Positions 1-7,756 are shown, numbered from the stretch's first letter. The stretch is 23,319 bases of DNA from an uncultured Eubacteriales bacterium (GCA_900547975.1 URIX01000027.1:1-23319); one strand, 5' to 3'. The notes: generated by a model not told the origin, from the letters alone. Numbers and translations: made by a program.

Positions 1-28
1 CGGTACTAATCGTCAAGCTCGGCGCTCC
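1..28 (+). rRNA. possible 3' end of 23S rRNA (partial)
   Basis: The first 12 bases, CGGTACTAATCG, match the conserved segment just before the 3' terminus of bacterial 23S rRNA (E. coli has CCGGTACTAAT about 20 nt from its end). The bases after it fit the usual terminal sequence poorly, and no 5S gene follows. Its position at the very edge of the window fits an assembly break inside a multicopy rRNA operon. The motif is seen; its identity as rRNA is inferred from a short match and remains doubtful. Confidence 0.3.
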
Positions 29-29
29 C

Positions 30-61
30 TTTTCGAGCCGCCTTGCGGCTCGCGTTACGTC
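30..61 (-). repeat. fragment of the dispersed GAGCCGCAAGGCGGC repeat
   Basis: Read on the minus strand this segment carries CGCGAGCCGCAAGGCGGC, the same string that ends the repeat copy at 4428-4501, and nearly the same as the ends of the copies at 17896-18069 and 23140-23319. On either strand it folds into an 8-bp hairpin (34-41 with 45-52). It is inverted relative to the other copies. Positions 62-88 hold a GTAGAAG string like that found before two of the 127-nt elements and nothing else recognisable. Confidence 0.4.
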
Positions 62-88
62 TCTGTAGAAGCAGCGTCTCCGCGCCAA

Positions 89-215
89 TTAAAGCGCAAT
101 ATTTGGATGAAGAACGAGAAAGAGCCGCCCGAACGGCAACCCTAATTTACTAAACGTAAATGAGTTGTCGGACGGACGGCTCTGCCGAAGTTATTCGCCA
201 AATAGTGCGCTTTAA
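89..215. repeat. 127-nt structured palindromic element, copy 1
   Basis: Outer stem: TTAAAGCGC at 89-97 plus ATTTGG pair with CCAAAT plus GCGCTTTAA, ending at 215. A partly paired internal loop follows (GAAGAACGAGAAAG opposite CTGCCGAAGTTATTC). Next is a 20-position stem (agagccg... with ...cggctct) with three mismatches. The conserved apex is CAACCCTAATTTAC, a five-base loop, then GTAAATGAGTTG. The TAA stop of the minus-strand ABC exporter (212-214) lies in the outer stem. Three further copies are at 4966, 14552 and 18321. The fold was made by eye; function unknown. Confidence 0.8.
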
Positions 216-3157
216 TCTACGCGGAGGGCGTCCACTACATTCTTCCGCGACGCCATAATCGCCGGAATTATACCCGAAATTACGGTCAGTGCCAAACTCA
301 GGCACACGAGAATCAAGGCGTGTAGCGGGTGGAAATGCAAGAGCGAGCCGATGCCGGTGACCGCCTTGATAATGACGGACAAAACGGGGCACAGGATATA
401 CGTCACGAAAATGCCGATTAGTCCGCTACACAAACCAATGATGGACGTTTCGGCTATAAAGACATTGCGAATATCTTTTTTGCGCGCGCCGATTGCACGA
501 AGTATACCGATTTCACGAGTACGCTCTACAACCGAGTTGGACGTGATTACGCCGATCATAACGGTGGACACGACAAGAGATATCGCAGCGACCGCTATGA
601 GCATTGCGGACACAAGGTCGAGCGTGCTGCGCATATTGACAAGGAACATTTCGGACATGTCAAAGTAGCCGAGATTGCCGTTGCCGGACTTTTGCCAAGC
701 GGAAATATAGTTGCCCGAATTTGTCTTTTGATCGCTGTTGTTGGGGAAAACGGTGATGTAATACGGGCTCTTATCCGCGCCGATTGCACGCATAAAATAG
801 GTGTATTTGAGCGCGGGCGTGTTGGCAACCGTTGCAATCATCATATTGCCTTCGTTTATCTCTTTGTTGTCCAAACGCACACCGAAAACCGTCTTTTTTC
901 TGCCGTCGCCGTTGGATTTGTCAAGTTCCAACTGGCGTTGTGTGAAAGTGCTGTTTGCCGCGCTTTCGAGAGTGCTTTCGGCAAGCGAGGGCAAATAGCA
1001 AAGCGATGTGCCGACGTATGAATGTTCGGCGTTCTTCTTTGCACGTATAACGCCCACGACTTTGATTTCGTCGGAAGAGTCGTCGTACATTTGTTGGAGT
1101 TTTTGTTGAGATTCTTCCGAATCGTCGTAACCCCACATCATCTCTTTGCTTTGGTCTTGAAGCATATCTCCCAAGCCGCCGCTTCCTTCACCGCTCGATC
1201 CGCCGTCACCGAGTCCGAGATTTTCATACGTTCCTTTGCTTTCGTCGTATGTGTAATAGGAATCGTTGTCAATGAGTTTGAACGTCTGTCCCAAGAAGTA
1301 TTCGTACGACACTTTTTCGGTGTCTATTTCAACGGGCTTGCCGTCCTCGCCCTTTTTGAGAGTGCCGTCTTTGTTCTTTTCGTAAAGTTCGATTCCGAAT
1401 GCGGAAAGCACCGTTTTGCTAATGGTGTTGTCCGTGCCTACGCACAGCAAAATCTCGTTTTTATTTTTCGGATATCTGCTTCCCTCACCGATAAAATCAT
1501 AAGAGCGCATCATGACTTCCTCGTCCGCAACGAGTTCTTGCCAGTATTTTGCCTGCAAACCGTTTTCGCCCAAAACCGTCGTAGCGCACGCCGTCGTAGT
1601 GAGCGGTTGCGGCTGTTGCGAAGCGTCCTTGTACACGACGTTGCCGTCCTTGTCGTAAGTCCTTCTGACAAGGTTGTATCGCAAGCCGTAGGAAATGCTC
1701 ATCGCCGTGTAATACTCTCTCGGCATTGCTTTCATATAGGCGGCAAACTCCTCGCTCAACGAGTTTTTGGTCACGCCTGTCATAAAGGATTTAACGATGG
1801 AATTTATAAGCGTCATCATTGCCGCAGAACTACCGCTCGAATTTTTCGAAACGGTGATGTCGTCCGAGTCGGGATACAGATTCGTGTCTTCCGCCGGCTT
1901 CTCCATCATGCTTGTCATCAAATCCATAATAGCGGTACTCGATACGTTGTATTGATAGATTCCGAGAGGAATGCCCGACAGCATTTCGGTTTCCATTTTG
2001 GCAAGATAGATGTTGAATCCGTTGTAAATGGACAAAACGAGCGCAAGCCCTATAATGCCGATTGCGCCTGCAAAAGACGTGAGCATCGTGCGTCGTTTTT
2101 TGGACACGAGGTTTCTAAGACTCAACCCGAATGCCATACCCGCGCTCATAGACGTGGGTTTGAATGCCCTGTCTTTTTTCTTTTTCTTCTTCGACAAACT
2201 GTTGAGTCCGAGTTTGTCAAACAATGCCGTCGTTTCCTCGCCGACGTTTTTCATAGCACGTTTGCGCTTGCGGTTGGACGTCTTCTTTTTTTTGCTCGTT
2301 TCTTCTTCATTTTGCTCGTTTTGGGTGTTTATATCTGCATTTTGAGATGTTAAAACGCTTGTTTTGTCAACTTCGACCTCGGCTACGTCCGTTGTCGAAT
2401 TTTCAAACGCACTCTTCTCCGCCTCGATTGTCACCGATTCTTCCGTGACTTCGGTTTGCTCGCAAGACTCGGCCTCGGGATCGTAAGGGTTTGTGTCCTC
2501 GATAAGTTGACCGTCTTTGAAACGGCAGATACGAGTTGCATACTGATAGGCAAGATCTGCATTGTGAGTAACCATAATGACAAGACGATTCTTTGAAATC
2601 TCTTGCAGAATGTCCATAACCTGCACGCTGAGTTCACTGTCAAGCGCACCCGTCGGCTCGTCGGCAAGAATGATTTTGGGATCGTTGACGATTGCTCTTG
2701 CGATTGCGACGCGTTGCATTTGTCCGCCACTGAGTTGGTTGGGGCGTTTGTCGATTTGCTCGTGCATATTGACTTTGTGAAGCGCGGCAACTGCCTTTGC
2801 CCTGCGCGCTTTCTTTTTTTCGCCCACGAGGCTCAAAGCAAGTTCGACGTTTTCGAGCACGGTGAGATGAGGGATAAGATTGTAACTTTGAAAAACAAAA
2901 CCTATGGTTGCGTTGCGATATGCGTCCCAGTGTTCGTCGTCAAATTCCGCCGTGGAAACACCGCCTATGACAAGGTCGCCCGACGTGTATCTGTCAAGAC
3001 CGCCTATTATGTTGAGCATTGTCGTTTTTCCGCATCCGCTCGGACCGAGAATCGCCACAAATTCGCTTTCGCGAAAATTGAGCGACACTTTTCGCAAAGC
3101 GTGTACGGTCGTTGTAGCGGTAGGATAGTCTTTTACTATGTCTTTAAGTTGAAGCAT
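212..3157 (-). CDS. ABC exporter, ATPase and FtsX/MacB-type permease in one chain
   Basis: A 981-residue ABC protein with its nucleotide-binding domain fused to a permease. Seen: Walker A GPSGCGKT (38-45), Q-loop Q90, signature LSGGQ (142-146), Walker B IILADE (162-167) and H198. A charged, Lys/Glu-rich linker spans about 220-355 and contains KKKKKK. One membrane helix is at about 358-380, then an extracellular domain of over 400 residues, then three C-terminal helices with the FtsX signature (ERTREIGILRAIGARKKDI). MacB/LolCDE-like families move peptides, lipoproteins or antibiotics outward or act mechanically in the envelope; the substrate here cannot be told. GAGGTG (3162-3167) is the ribosome binding site. 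It lies 92 bp behind a TetR gene on the same strand, which probably controls it. The stop is inside 127-nt element copy 1. Family is sure, substrate unknown. Confidence 0.93.
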   Translation of the reverse strand: MLQLKDIVKDYPTATTTVHALRKVSLNFRESEFVAILGPSGCGKTTMLNIIGGLDRYTSGDLVIGGVSTAEFDDEHWDAYRNATIGFVFQSYNLIPHLTVLENVELALSLVGEKKKARRAKAVAALHKVNMHEQIDKRPNQLSGGQMQRVAIARAIVNDPKIILADEPTGALDSELSVQVMDILQEISKNRLVIMVTHNADLAYQYATRICRFKDGQLIEDTNPYDPEAESCEQTEVTEESVTIEAEKSAFENSTTDVAEVEVDKTSVLTSQNADINTQNEQNEEETSKKKKTSNRKRKRAMKNVGEETTALFDKLGLNSLSKKKKKKDRAFKPTSMSAGMAFGLSLRNLVSKKRRTMLTSFAGAIGIIGLALVLSIYNGFNIYLAKMETEMLSGIPLGIYQYNVSSTAIMDLMTSMMEKPAEDTNLYPDSDDITVSKNSSGSSAAMMTLINSIVKSFMTGVTKNSLSEEFAAYMKAMPREYYTAMSISYGLRYNLVRRTYDKDGNVVYKDASQQPQPLTTTACATTVLGENGLQAKYWQELVADEEVMMRSYDFIGEGSRYPKNKNEILLCVGTDNTISKTVLSAFGIELYEKNKDGTLKKGEDGKPVEIDTEKVSYEYFLGQTFKLIDNDSYYTYDESKGTYENLGLGDGGSSGEGSGGLGDMLQDQSKEMMWGYDDSEESQQKLQQMYDDSSDEIKVVGVIRAKKNAEHSYVGTSLCYLPSLAESTLESAANSTFTQRQLELDKSNGDGRKKTVFGVRLDNKEINEGNMMIATVANTPALKYTYFMRAIGADKSPYYITVFPNNSDQKTNSGNYISAWQKSGNGNLGYFDMSEMFLVNMRSTLDLVSAMLIAVAAISLVVSTVMIGVITSNSVVERTREIGILRAIGARKKDIRNVFIAETSIIGLCSGLIGIFVTYILCPVLSVIIKAVTGIGSLLHFHPLHALILVCLSLALTVISGIIPAIMASRKNVVDALRVD

Positions 3158-3222
3158 GATTCACCTCAATAAATGCAATCTCTCGATTCCTTGTCAATAT
3201 TCAATATCGCGCATAGTCAAAT

Positions 3223-3243
3223 AGAACGACTTAACGTCGTTCT
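3223..3243. promoter_or_regulatory. inverted repeat between tetR and the ABC gene, possible operator
   Basis: AGAACGAC, five bases, then GTCGTTCT form a perfect 8-bp inverted repeat six bases past the tetR stop. On the minus strand a TTGACT hexamer (3215-3220) follows after two bases, though no good -10 is seen at the right distance. With no clear U-tract it is a poor terminator. A TetR-family operator is a reasonable reading but unproven. Confidence 0.4.
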
Positions 3244-3249
3244 GTCTTT

Positions 3250-3870
3250 TCATTGCGCATTATCCGAAAAGTAAAAATCCAACTGCTTTTGTCCCGACAA
3301 AGAGGAAATGCTCTTGCTCATTGCGTCGGAAATATTCTTGCAAAGTTCTTCCAACGTGAGAGAACTCTTATGGTTGAACCAAATCTTGAAACACTCGGTC
3401 ATACCGGCCGCCGCAAAAGCCACGATGTATTTGGTTTTGCCCAAGTCCGACGTCGACCCCTCGTGCGAAGAAAACCAGTGCATATATGCACTGATGATTC
3501 TGTCGTTGATTTTGTCGAGAAGTTGACCCGACGTGCTGGACGAAAGAATGTATCTGTTGTTTGCATCCTGTTTGAGAATCTCGTCCGCGAGCATGCTCAA
3601 AAGCGGATACGGATTTTTGATACTGTTGAGAATATCCGTTTCGCTCATAATTTTGTCGATGCCTGCGATTATGCCGTTTTCGATGTCCGAGCGAACGTCG
3701 CCCACCGTGTCGTAGTACATATAAAACGTGCTGCGAGTGATGTTTGCTTTTTGCGTGAGTTCGCTTATGGTTATGTCCGCCATATCCTTTTCTTGAACGA
3801 GTTGCTTGAACGCTTCGAAAATTGCGTTTTTGGTTTTGATGACTCTTTTGTCGATTCCACCGTTTTTCAT
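3250..3870 (-). CDS. TetR/AcrR-family transcriptional regulator
   Basis: A 206-residue regulator of normal TetR length. The N-terminal helix-turn-helix lies at about 33-55 (ITISELTQKANITRSTFYMYY), with the usual T/S-x-x-FY-x-YY recognition helix. The C-terminal half is helical and ends in a FAAAGMTECFKIWF stretch of the kind seen in the TetR_C_7/DhaS-like group; its ligand cannot be predicted. AGGAAG stands six bases before the ATG. The ABC exporter is 92 bp downstream on the same strand, the common arrangement of a repressor with the exporter it controls. An inverted repeat in the gap and the A+T-rich divergent region upstream are candidate operator sites. Confidence 0.9.
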   Translation of the reverse strand: MKNGGIDKRVIKTKNAIFEAFKQLVQEKDMADITISELTQKANITRSTFYMYYDTVGDVRSDIENGIIAGIDKIMSETDILNSIKNPYPLLSMLADEILKQDANNRYILSSSTSGQLLDKINDRIISAYMHWFSSHEGSTSDLGKTKYIVAFAAAGMTECFKIWFNHKSSLTLEELCKNISDAMSKSISSLSGQKQLDFYFSDNAQ

Positions 3871-3928
3871 TTTTCGCTTCCTAATTGCCTTTTTTGCGTA
3901 AATTCGCCAGTTTTTATTTGCAAAATGT

Positions 3929-3957
3929 AGTATATCATATATTTGTGCGGTTTTCTA
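3929..3957 (-). promoter_or_regulatory. probable promoter of the tetR gene
   Basis: On the minus strand a TATACT -10 (3929-3934) lies 17 bp after a weak TAGAAA -35 (3952-3957), in an A+T-rich divergent spacer about 60 bases upstream of the tetR start codon. Confidence 0.45.
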
Positions 3958-3989
3958 CCGATTTATAAAATTTTAATAAAATTAATATA

Positions 3990-4017
3990 TTGTTAAGGTT
4001 TGCTCAACCTATATATA
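3990..4017 (+). promoter_or_regulatory. possible promoter of the 59-residue ORF
   Basis: TTGTTA (3990-3995), 16 bp, then TATATA (4012-4017), about 40 bases before the start codon at 4059. The spacer is very A+T rich, so other hexamer pairs are possible. Confidence 0.4.
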
Positions 4018-4058
4018 CATTATATGACAAAAAACGTTTTTGTCAAAAGGAGAAAAAA

Positions 4059-4238
4059 ATGAAACAAAGACGAACCAGAAAACACAATGTACCCCTTTCT
4101 CACAGCAACCTTTCGACGCACGAGAATTTGCGTTCTCACTTCGACCCTAACGGCAGCTACACCGGCTTACCCGAAAAACACGGATATCCCGACGTCCCCG
4201 ACGGCGAAAAACCCGTGCAAGACGCGGATGACCTTTGA
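4059..4238 (+). CDS. small hydrophilic protein of unknown function (59 aa)
   Basis: The start chosen is the ATG at 4059 because AAAAGGAG ends six bases before it; an in-frame Met at 3990 has no such site and lies in the promoter-like region. The product is basic at the N-terminus (MKQRRTRKH) and acidic at the end (PVQDADDL). The middle is rich in Pro, Gly, Ser and His, with no membrane segment, no Cys and no domain I can name. The C-terminal half (DPNGSYTG ... PVQDADDL) has the look of a conserved short family of Bacillota gut genomes, but I cannot confirm that. It stands alone, divergent from tetR and followed by repeats. Codon use and the strong ribosome site support a real gene. Confidence 0.65.
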   Translation: MKQRRTRKHNVPLSHSNLSTHENLRSHFDPNGSYTGLPEKHGYPDVPDGEKPVQDADDL

Positions 4239-4252
4239 GCAAAAATCGTCGC

Positions 4253-4297
4253 CGAGGCAACGGCAACACGCACCTTTGCGTATTGCCGAGAGCCTCG
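4253..4297 (+). terminator. two-part hairpin after the 59-residue ORF
   Basis: CGAGGC (4253-4258) pairs with GCCTCG (4292-4297), and inside it GGCAA (4262-4266) pairs with TTGCC (4283-4287). It starts 14 bases after the stop codon. No U-run follows, so an intrinsic terminator is only one possibility. Confidence 0.35.
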
Positions 4298-4314
4298 CTC
4301 GATTTATTGCTCTG

Positions 4315-4424
4315 CTAACCGCGCAAGCCCTCTCTGCTCTCAAAATAAGACGGGCAAGAACTCAAACCGCAATTCCGCGCGAGTGCTTGCTTGGTGGGCG
4401 CGCACTTTGTGCGCAAGCGGATAA
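4315..4424 (+). repeat. diverged local repeat, copy 1
   Basis: This segment aligns with 4632-4740. Both begin CTAACCGCGCA, share TCAAACC(G/A)CA in the middle and end in TGCTTGGTG..GCGCACT.TGTGCGCAAGCGGA, which contains a GCGCAC/GTGCGC hairpin. The copies differ at many positions, so the duplication is old. No gene is seen in either. Confidence 0.6.
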
Positions 4425-4427
4425 ACG

Positions 4428-4501
4428 GACACTTATTCAAAGCATTCTTATACTACTCCTCTGCCCTTTCGCAGACGGAACGCGAGCCGCAAGGCGGCGA
4501 G
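4428..4501 (+). repeat. HLFKAFL-type repeat fragment (family of 17896 and 23140)
   Basis: This fragment aligns without frameshift to the distal half of the modules at 17896-18069 and 23140-23319. Its translation in the shared frame is HLFKAFLYYSSALSQTERE followed by PQGGE. Several differences from the 17896 copy fall at third codon positions (TTA/TTG, AAA/AAG, GCA/GCG, GCC/GCT), which hints at a coding past. No ribosome site or full ORF supports a gene here. Confidence 0.6.
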
Positions 4502-4530
4502 TCATTGCTCAAACGGCGTTGCGGCAAAGT

Positions 4531-4604
4531 CAATCGCCCACATCGTCATTCAGAGCGTAGCGTGGGAATCCCCTAAATAGAAATGAAAACTTTTGGGGCG
4601 ATTG
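4531..4604. repeat. 74-bp unit with 9-bp terminal inverted repeats
   Basis: CAATCGCCC at 4531-4539 and GGGCGATTG at 4596-4604 bound a unit that contains CGTCATTCAGAGCGTAGCG. That inner string resembles a REP-like motif (GTCATTCTGAGCG...) widespread in bacterial intergenic DNA. It looks like a small nested repeat; mobility is not shown. Confidence 0.45.
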
Positions 4605-4631
4605 CCAAAAGCGCACTTGTTCTCGCAATCA

Positions 4632-4740
4632 CTAACCGCGCAGAGAATTTGTGCTATCAGTTCAGACACGGATAAAAATTCAAACCACAGTTTCGCAAAA
4701 TTATCTGCTTGGTGAAGCGCACTATGTGCGCAAGCGGAAA
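4632..4740 (+). repeat. diverged local repeat, copy 2
   Basis: Partner of 4315-4424; the unit with inverted ends (4531-4604) and the HLFKAFL fragment lie between the two copies. No ORF with a ribosome binding site is present. Confidence 0.6.
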
Positions 4741-4773
4741 AAATTTGAGGCGGTATGGGCGCGACGCGTTAAA

Positions 4774-4826
4774 CAACACATCCAGTGAATGTGTTGTAGC
4801 CAAAGCGAACGAGGCGGATTGCCTCG
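4774..4826. repeat. two adjacent hairpins in the repeat region
   Basis: CAACACAT (4774-4781) pairs with ATGTGTTG (4789-4796), and CGAGGC (4810-4815) pairs with GCCTCG (4821-4826). Neither has a U-run. Their role is unknown. Confidence 0.45.
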
Positions 4827-4850
4827 CAAACACCGAAGTCCAAACACCTG

Positions 4851-4903
4851 AGGAAAGGGGAAATTTTAATTAGGGTACGCGACGGTTACTTTTGTAGAGG
4901 AAG
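4851..4903 (+). repeat. AGGGG...TTGTAGAG module before element copy 2
   Basis: This stretch shares AGGGG, A+T, (A)GGGT/AGGTT, CGACG and TTGTAGAG-AAG in order with 18256-18314, which lies before element copy 4. A shorter version (GTTACG..CTGTAGAAG) lies at about 53-71 before copy 1. It may belong to a larger repeat that includes the 127-nt element. No gene is seen in 4904-4965; a short frame there (from 4922) runs into the element and has no convincing ribosome site of its own. Confidence 0.4.
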
Positions 4904-4965
4904 AGAAAGAGGCACTCTCAAAATGAAAGTGCGTTGCCGCAGTTATTTGTTTTTATTGAACTATG

Positions 4966-5092
4966 GAAAGTCGCGCCAAATAGATGAAGAACGAGAAAGA
5001 GCCACCCGAACCGCAACCCTAATTTACTGATAGTAAACGAGTTGTCGGGCGGGTGGCTCTGACAAAGTTATTCCCTATTTGGTGCGGCTTTC
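4966..5092. repeat. 127-nt structured palindromic element, copy 2
   Basis: GAAAG-CGC-CCAAATAG on the left pairs with CTATTTGG-GCGG-CTTTC on the right, with a few mismatches. The 20-position middle stem (AGAGCCACCCG... with ...GGGTGGCTCT) differs from copy 1 at positions that stay paired. The apex is CAACCCTAATTTAC, loop TGATA, GTAAACGAGTTG. The length equals copy 1 exactly. The TAG stop of the M28 peptidase (5075-5077) is part of the outer stem. In copy 1 the arm order is reversed (ATTTGG left, CCAAAT right). Confidence 0.8.
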
Positions 5093-6394
5093 GTCGATTT
5101 TGGAAATGACGCGCAACACCACGTCCAACCCCAATCCCACCGTTTCGGACGAGAAACGCTCGGGTACGTCGCGATAGGTGTGATAATAATCGCTCATAAC
5201 GGGATTTTGTGCGGCGAAAGTGATGGATTTCACGCCCGCTTTTTGAAAAGGCGTGGAATCGCAACCGCCGACGGGGTTTGCGATGTCGCCGGGTTTGTCG
5301 ATTCCCGCTTCCCTCATAGACTCTTTGAACATACGTTCCAAATCCTTGTCGAAGCGAGGGCAAAGCCAACTGTCGCCGTGAATGACCTCGAAATGCTCGT
5401 GGTCGGCGATAGAGTCAATGTTGATTTGGTAGGCATTGTCGAGCATACCGTCGTCTTTGTGCTTGCGAGTGAATGCAATCGAGCCGCGAAGTCCCGATTC
5501 TTCCGCGCCGACGTTGCAATCGACAATGCGGCAATTTTTGGGCATTTTGTCGGGATTTTCCTTGTAATATTTTACGACTTGATATGCGATGGAAACGCCG
5601 GTTGCGTTGTCCATTGCGCCGGGAGAAGCGATTGCTTCCGTCTTTTCGTTGTACATCGTGAGCAAAAACGCGCAAACGATGACGACGGGCGACGAATACA
5701 AAATGATTTGCGAAAGAACTTTGTATGCTTTTGCAGTGTTGGCATACGCTTCAAAGTTCATAGAATCTACGCCGTATTGCAGTATCATTATGAGGATGAG
5801 AGCGACGACGCTCAATATCGTCACGACGGCGACGGCAATGGCACCGATACCCAAGCGAAGCACCACGCCGACGAAACCGAGTTTGTTTTGCGACACGCTG
5901 AGTTTGAGCGTCCAACTCGTGTCGGTGTGACCCGAAAGGAAAATCGTATAGTCGTATTTGCCGTCTTCGGGAAGAAGTTCCGCATATGTATTGTGCGACA
6001 CTTTGTGCTTAAAGCACCAATCGAAGCAAGTGTTATATTTGAACACGCTGACGATAAGCCAAACCCAAACGAACGCCATATACACCGTGCATACGAAGTG
6101 GGTTGCAAGTCCCGCATACGTCGAGATATGCGCAAGCATAGTCGCAATAATCGTGAGTATACAACCGATTATTCCCGCCCAACCTGCGTAAGGCAAACCG
6201 CCTATGGACGCGTGGGGCGCAAAAACGAAACTCTCGGTGACGGGGTTGAGTCCTATTTCTTTGAGTTTGTCCGACATATACTCGTGATACTTCTTCTCGT
6301 TGTCCGAGCCGGGAAGGCGCGGGCCTATCTCGTTTGCGGCGTATTTCACCATTTCATAGGCTTCGTCGCCGTACTTTTTGAGTTCGTCTCTCAT
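5075..6394 (-). CDS. M28-family zinc metallopeptidase with internal membrane segments
   Basis: A 439-residue protein with all five M28 di-zinc ligand motifs: SGHTDT (H156, with D158), GAMDNATG (D262), GAEESG (E298/E299), NIDS (D327) and YYHTYRD (H405). M28 enzymes are aminopeptidases or carboxypeptidases; substrate unknown. Hydrophobic helices lie at about 68-88, 95-118, 174-206 and 226-247. The last two fall between the first and second zinc ligands, where soluble M28 enzymes have only a short loop (see findings). No signal peptide is seen and the N-terminus is polar. AGGAAAAGG precedes the ATG. It follows serS on the same strand, separated by a hairpin terminator, and its stop codon lies in element copy 2. 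Family sure; biological role unknown. Confidence 0.88.
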   Translation of the reverse strand: MRDELKKYGDEAYEMVKYAANEIGPRLPGSDNEKKYHEYMSDKLKEIGLNPVTESFVFAPHASIGGLPYAGWAGIIGCILTIIATMLAHISTYAGLATHFVCTVYMAFVWVWLIVSVFKYNTCFDWCFKHKVSHNTYAELLPEDGKYDYTIFLSGHTDTSWTLKLSVSQNKLGFVGVVLRLGIGAIAVAVVTILSVVALILIMILQYGVDSMNFEAYANTAKAYKVLSQIILYSSPVVIVCAFLLTMYNEKTEAIASPGAMDNATGVSIAYQVVKYYKENPDKMPKNCRIVDCNVGAEESGLRGSIAFTRKHKDDGMLDNAYQINIDSIADHEHFEVIHGDSWLCPRFDKDLERMFKESMREAGIDKPGDIANPVGGCDSTPFQKAGVKSITFAAQNPVMSDYYHTYRDVPERFSSETVGLGLDVVLRVISKIDESRTK

Positions 6395-6430
6395 AATTTC
6401 CTTTTCCTTTTTTTGTTACTTTTTTATTGT

Positions 6431-6460
6431 TAAAAGGCAAAGCGCAACCGCGCTTTGCCT
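6431..6460 (-). terminator. intrinsic-type terminator after serS
   Basis: AGGCAAAGCG (6435-6444) pairs with CGCTTTGCCT (6451-6460) around a six-base loop. On the minus strand it is followed by TTTAAC, a short U-run. It lies 13 bases past the serS stop, so it should reduce transcription from serS into the M28 gene. Confidence 0.6.
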
Positions 6461-6472
6461 AAAACACCGTGA

Positions 6473-7756
6473 TTATTTTGTAATTTTTTCCATTCCGCCC
6501 ATATACTTGCGAAGCACCTCGGGAATGGTTACGCTGCCGTCTGCGTTTTGGAATTGCTCGACGATTGCGGGGATAAGTCTCGACGTTGCAAGACCGCTGC
6601 CGTTAAGAGTATGCACAAAGCGCGGTTTGCCGGTTTCGGAATCGCGGAAACGAGTGTTGTTGCGGCGTGCCTGATAGTCGTTTGCGTTGGAAACGGAAGA
6701 ACATTCTTTGTAAATGCCCATAGACGGAATCCAAAGTTCGACATCGTAAGTTCTCGCCATAGATGCAGAGCAATCCCCTGCCGCGAGTTTGCTGACTCTG
6801 AAATGCAAGCCGAGTTGCTCGACGAGTCTGGAAGCCTTTTCGACGAGTTCTTCGAACGCCTCTTTGCTGTGGTCGGGGTGAGCGTATTGCACCATTTCGA
6901 TTTTGTTGAATTGGTGACCTCTTATCATACCTCTTTCTTCCGCTCTGGCACTGCCCGCCTCTTTTCTGAAACAAGGCGAGTATGCAAAGAACTTCATGGG
7001 CAACTTGCTTTCGTCGATGATTTCGCCCGCGTACATATTTACGAGCGCGGTTTCCGCGGTGGGAAGCATAAAGCGGTTGCGCTTTCTGTCCTCGTCACAA
7101 TCGAGCCAGTACACCTCGTCGCTGAATTTGGGGAATTGACCCGCGCCGAAGCCGCAGTTGTAGCCGAGTTGATAAGGCGGAAGAATAAACTCGTAACCGT
7201 CTTTGAGGTGTTCGTCAACGAAATAGTTGAGCAACGCCCATTCCAGTCTTGCGCCTACGCCTCTGTAAATCCAGAAACCGTTGCCCGAAAGTTTTACGCC
7301 TCTTTCGTAGTCGATCAAGCCCAGATCCGTGCAGATGTCGACGTGATTTTTGAGCGGAAAATCGAATTTGGGTTGTTCGCCGACGATTTTGATAACCTTG
7401 TTGTTTTCCTTTTCGCCGGGAAGAAGATCGGGGTCGGGAATGTTGGGCATACAGGCAAGCGCGTCGTTGATTTTTGCAACGAGGTCGTTTATCTTTGCGT
7501 CGCCCTCTGTGATTTCGTCGCCGAGTTTTCGCATTTCGTCAAATATCGCTTCGACGGGTTGACCCGCTTTTTTGAGAACGGGGATTTGCGCCGAAACCTT
7601 ATTTTTTTGCGCTTTGAGTTGTTCGATTCGGGTTATGGTCGCCTTTCTTTCGTCATCCCATTCGATGATTTGGGAAAAGTCCGCGGCGTAACCTTTCTTT
7701 GCAAGGGCGTCAACCACCTCTTGCGGATTGTTTCTGATTCTTGCCAGATCCAACAT
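6473..7756 (-). CDS. serS: serine-tRNA ligase
   Basis: A 427-residue class II synthetase of normal length that charges tRNA-Ser (and tRNA-Sec where present) with serine in the cytoplasm. The N-terminal antiparallel coiled-coil arm that reads the tRNA spans about 30-100. Motif 2 is at 259-285 (PCFRKEAGSAR...RGMIRGHQFNK, R264) and motif 3 near the end (NGSGLATSRLIPAI), followed by the family ending DGSVTIPEVLRKYMGG. TAETAL (233-238) is the serine-site loop. AGAGG precedes the ATG. The gene lies 90 bp after leuS on the same strand. I saw no T-box leader in that gap, so expression may depend on leuS readthrough or a weak local promoter. Confidence 0.97.
   Translation of the reverse strand: MLDLARIRNNPQEVVDALAKKGYAADFSQIIEWDDERKATITRIEQLKAQKNKVSAQIPVLKKAGQPVEAIFDEMRKLGDEITEGDAKINDLVAKINDALACMPNIPDPDLLPGEKENNKVIKIVGEQPKFDFPLKNHVDICTDLGLIDYERGVKLSGNGFWIYRGVGARLEWALLNYFVDEHLKDGYEFILPPYQLGYNCGFGAGQFPKFSDEVYWLDCDEDRKRNRFMLPTAETALVNMYAGEIIDESKLPMKFFAYSPCFRKEAGSARAEERGMIRGHQFNKIEMVQYAHPDHSKEAFEELVEKASRLVEQLGLHFRVSKLAAGDCSASMARTYDVELWIPSMGIYKECSSVSNANDYQARRNNTRFRDSETGKPRFVHTLNGSGLATSRLIPAIVEQFQNADGSVTIPEVLRKYMGGMEKITK

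Noticed and set aside
105..200. Self-cleaving ribozyme core (CTGACGA and GAAAG strings in the elements recall a hammerhead)
   Set aside because: The strings vary among copies (CTGCCGA, CTGACAA), and the fold has two coaxial stems where a hammerhead needs a three-way junction.
2160..2320. Poly-A/T tracts in the ABC linker as phase-variation sites
   Set aside because: They encode Lys runs in frame (runs up to eight), the region is a flexible linker, and nothing shows length variation.
1022..2353. Long plus-strand ORF of 443 codons opposite the ABC gene, and similar long antisense ORFs opposite the M28, serS, leuS, GH5 and surface protein genes
   Set aside because: They are shadows of G+C-rich third-position codons of real genes; their translations are rich in Arg, His, Val and Phe and have no domain.
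4922..5032. A short plus-strand ORF running into element copy 2, with a similar frame (DEERERA...TATLIY) in copy 1
   Set aside because: Copies 3 and 4 have stops in the same frame, while the stems covary in all four, so structure and not coding explains the conservation.
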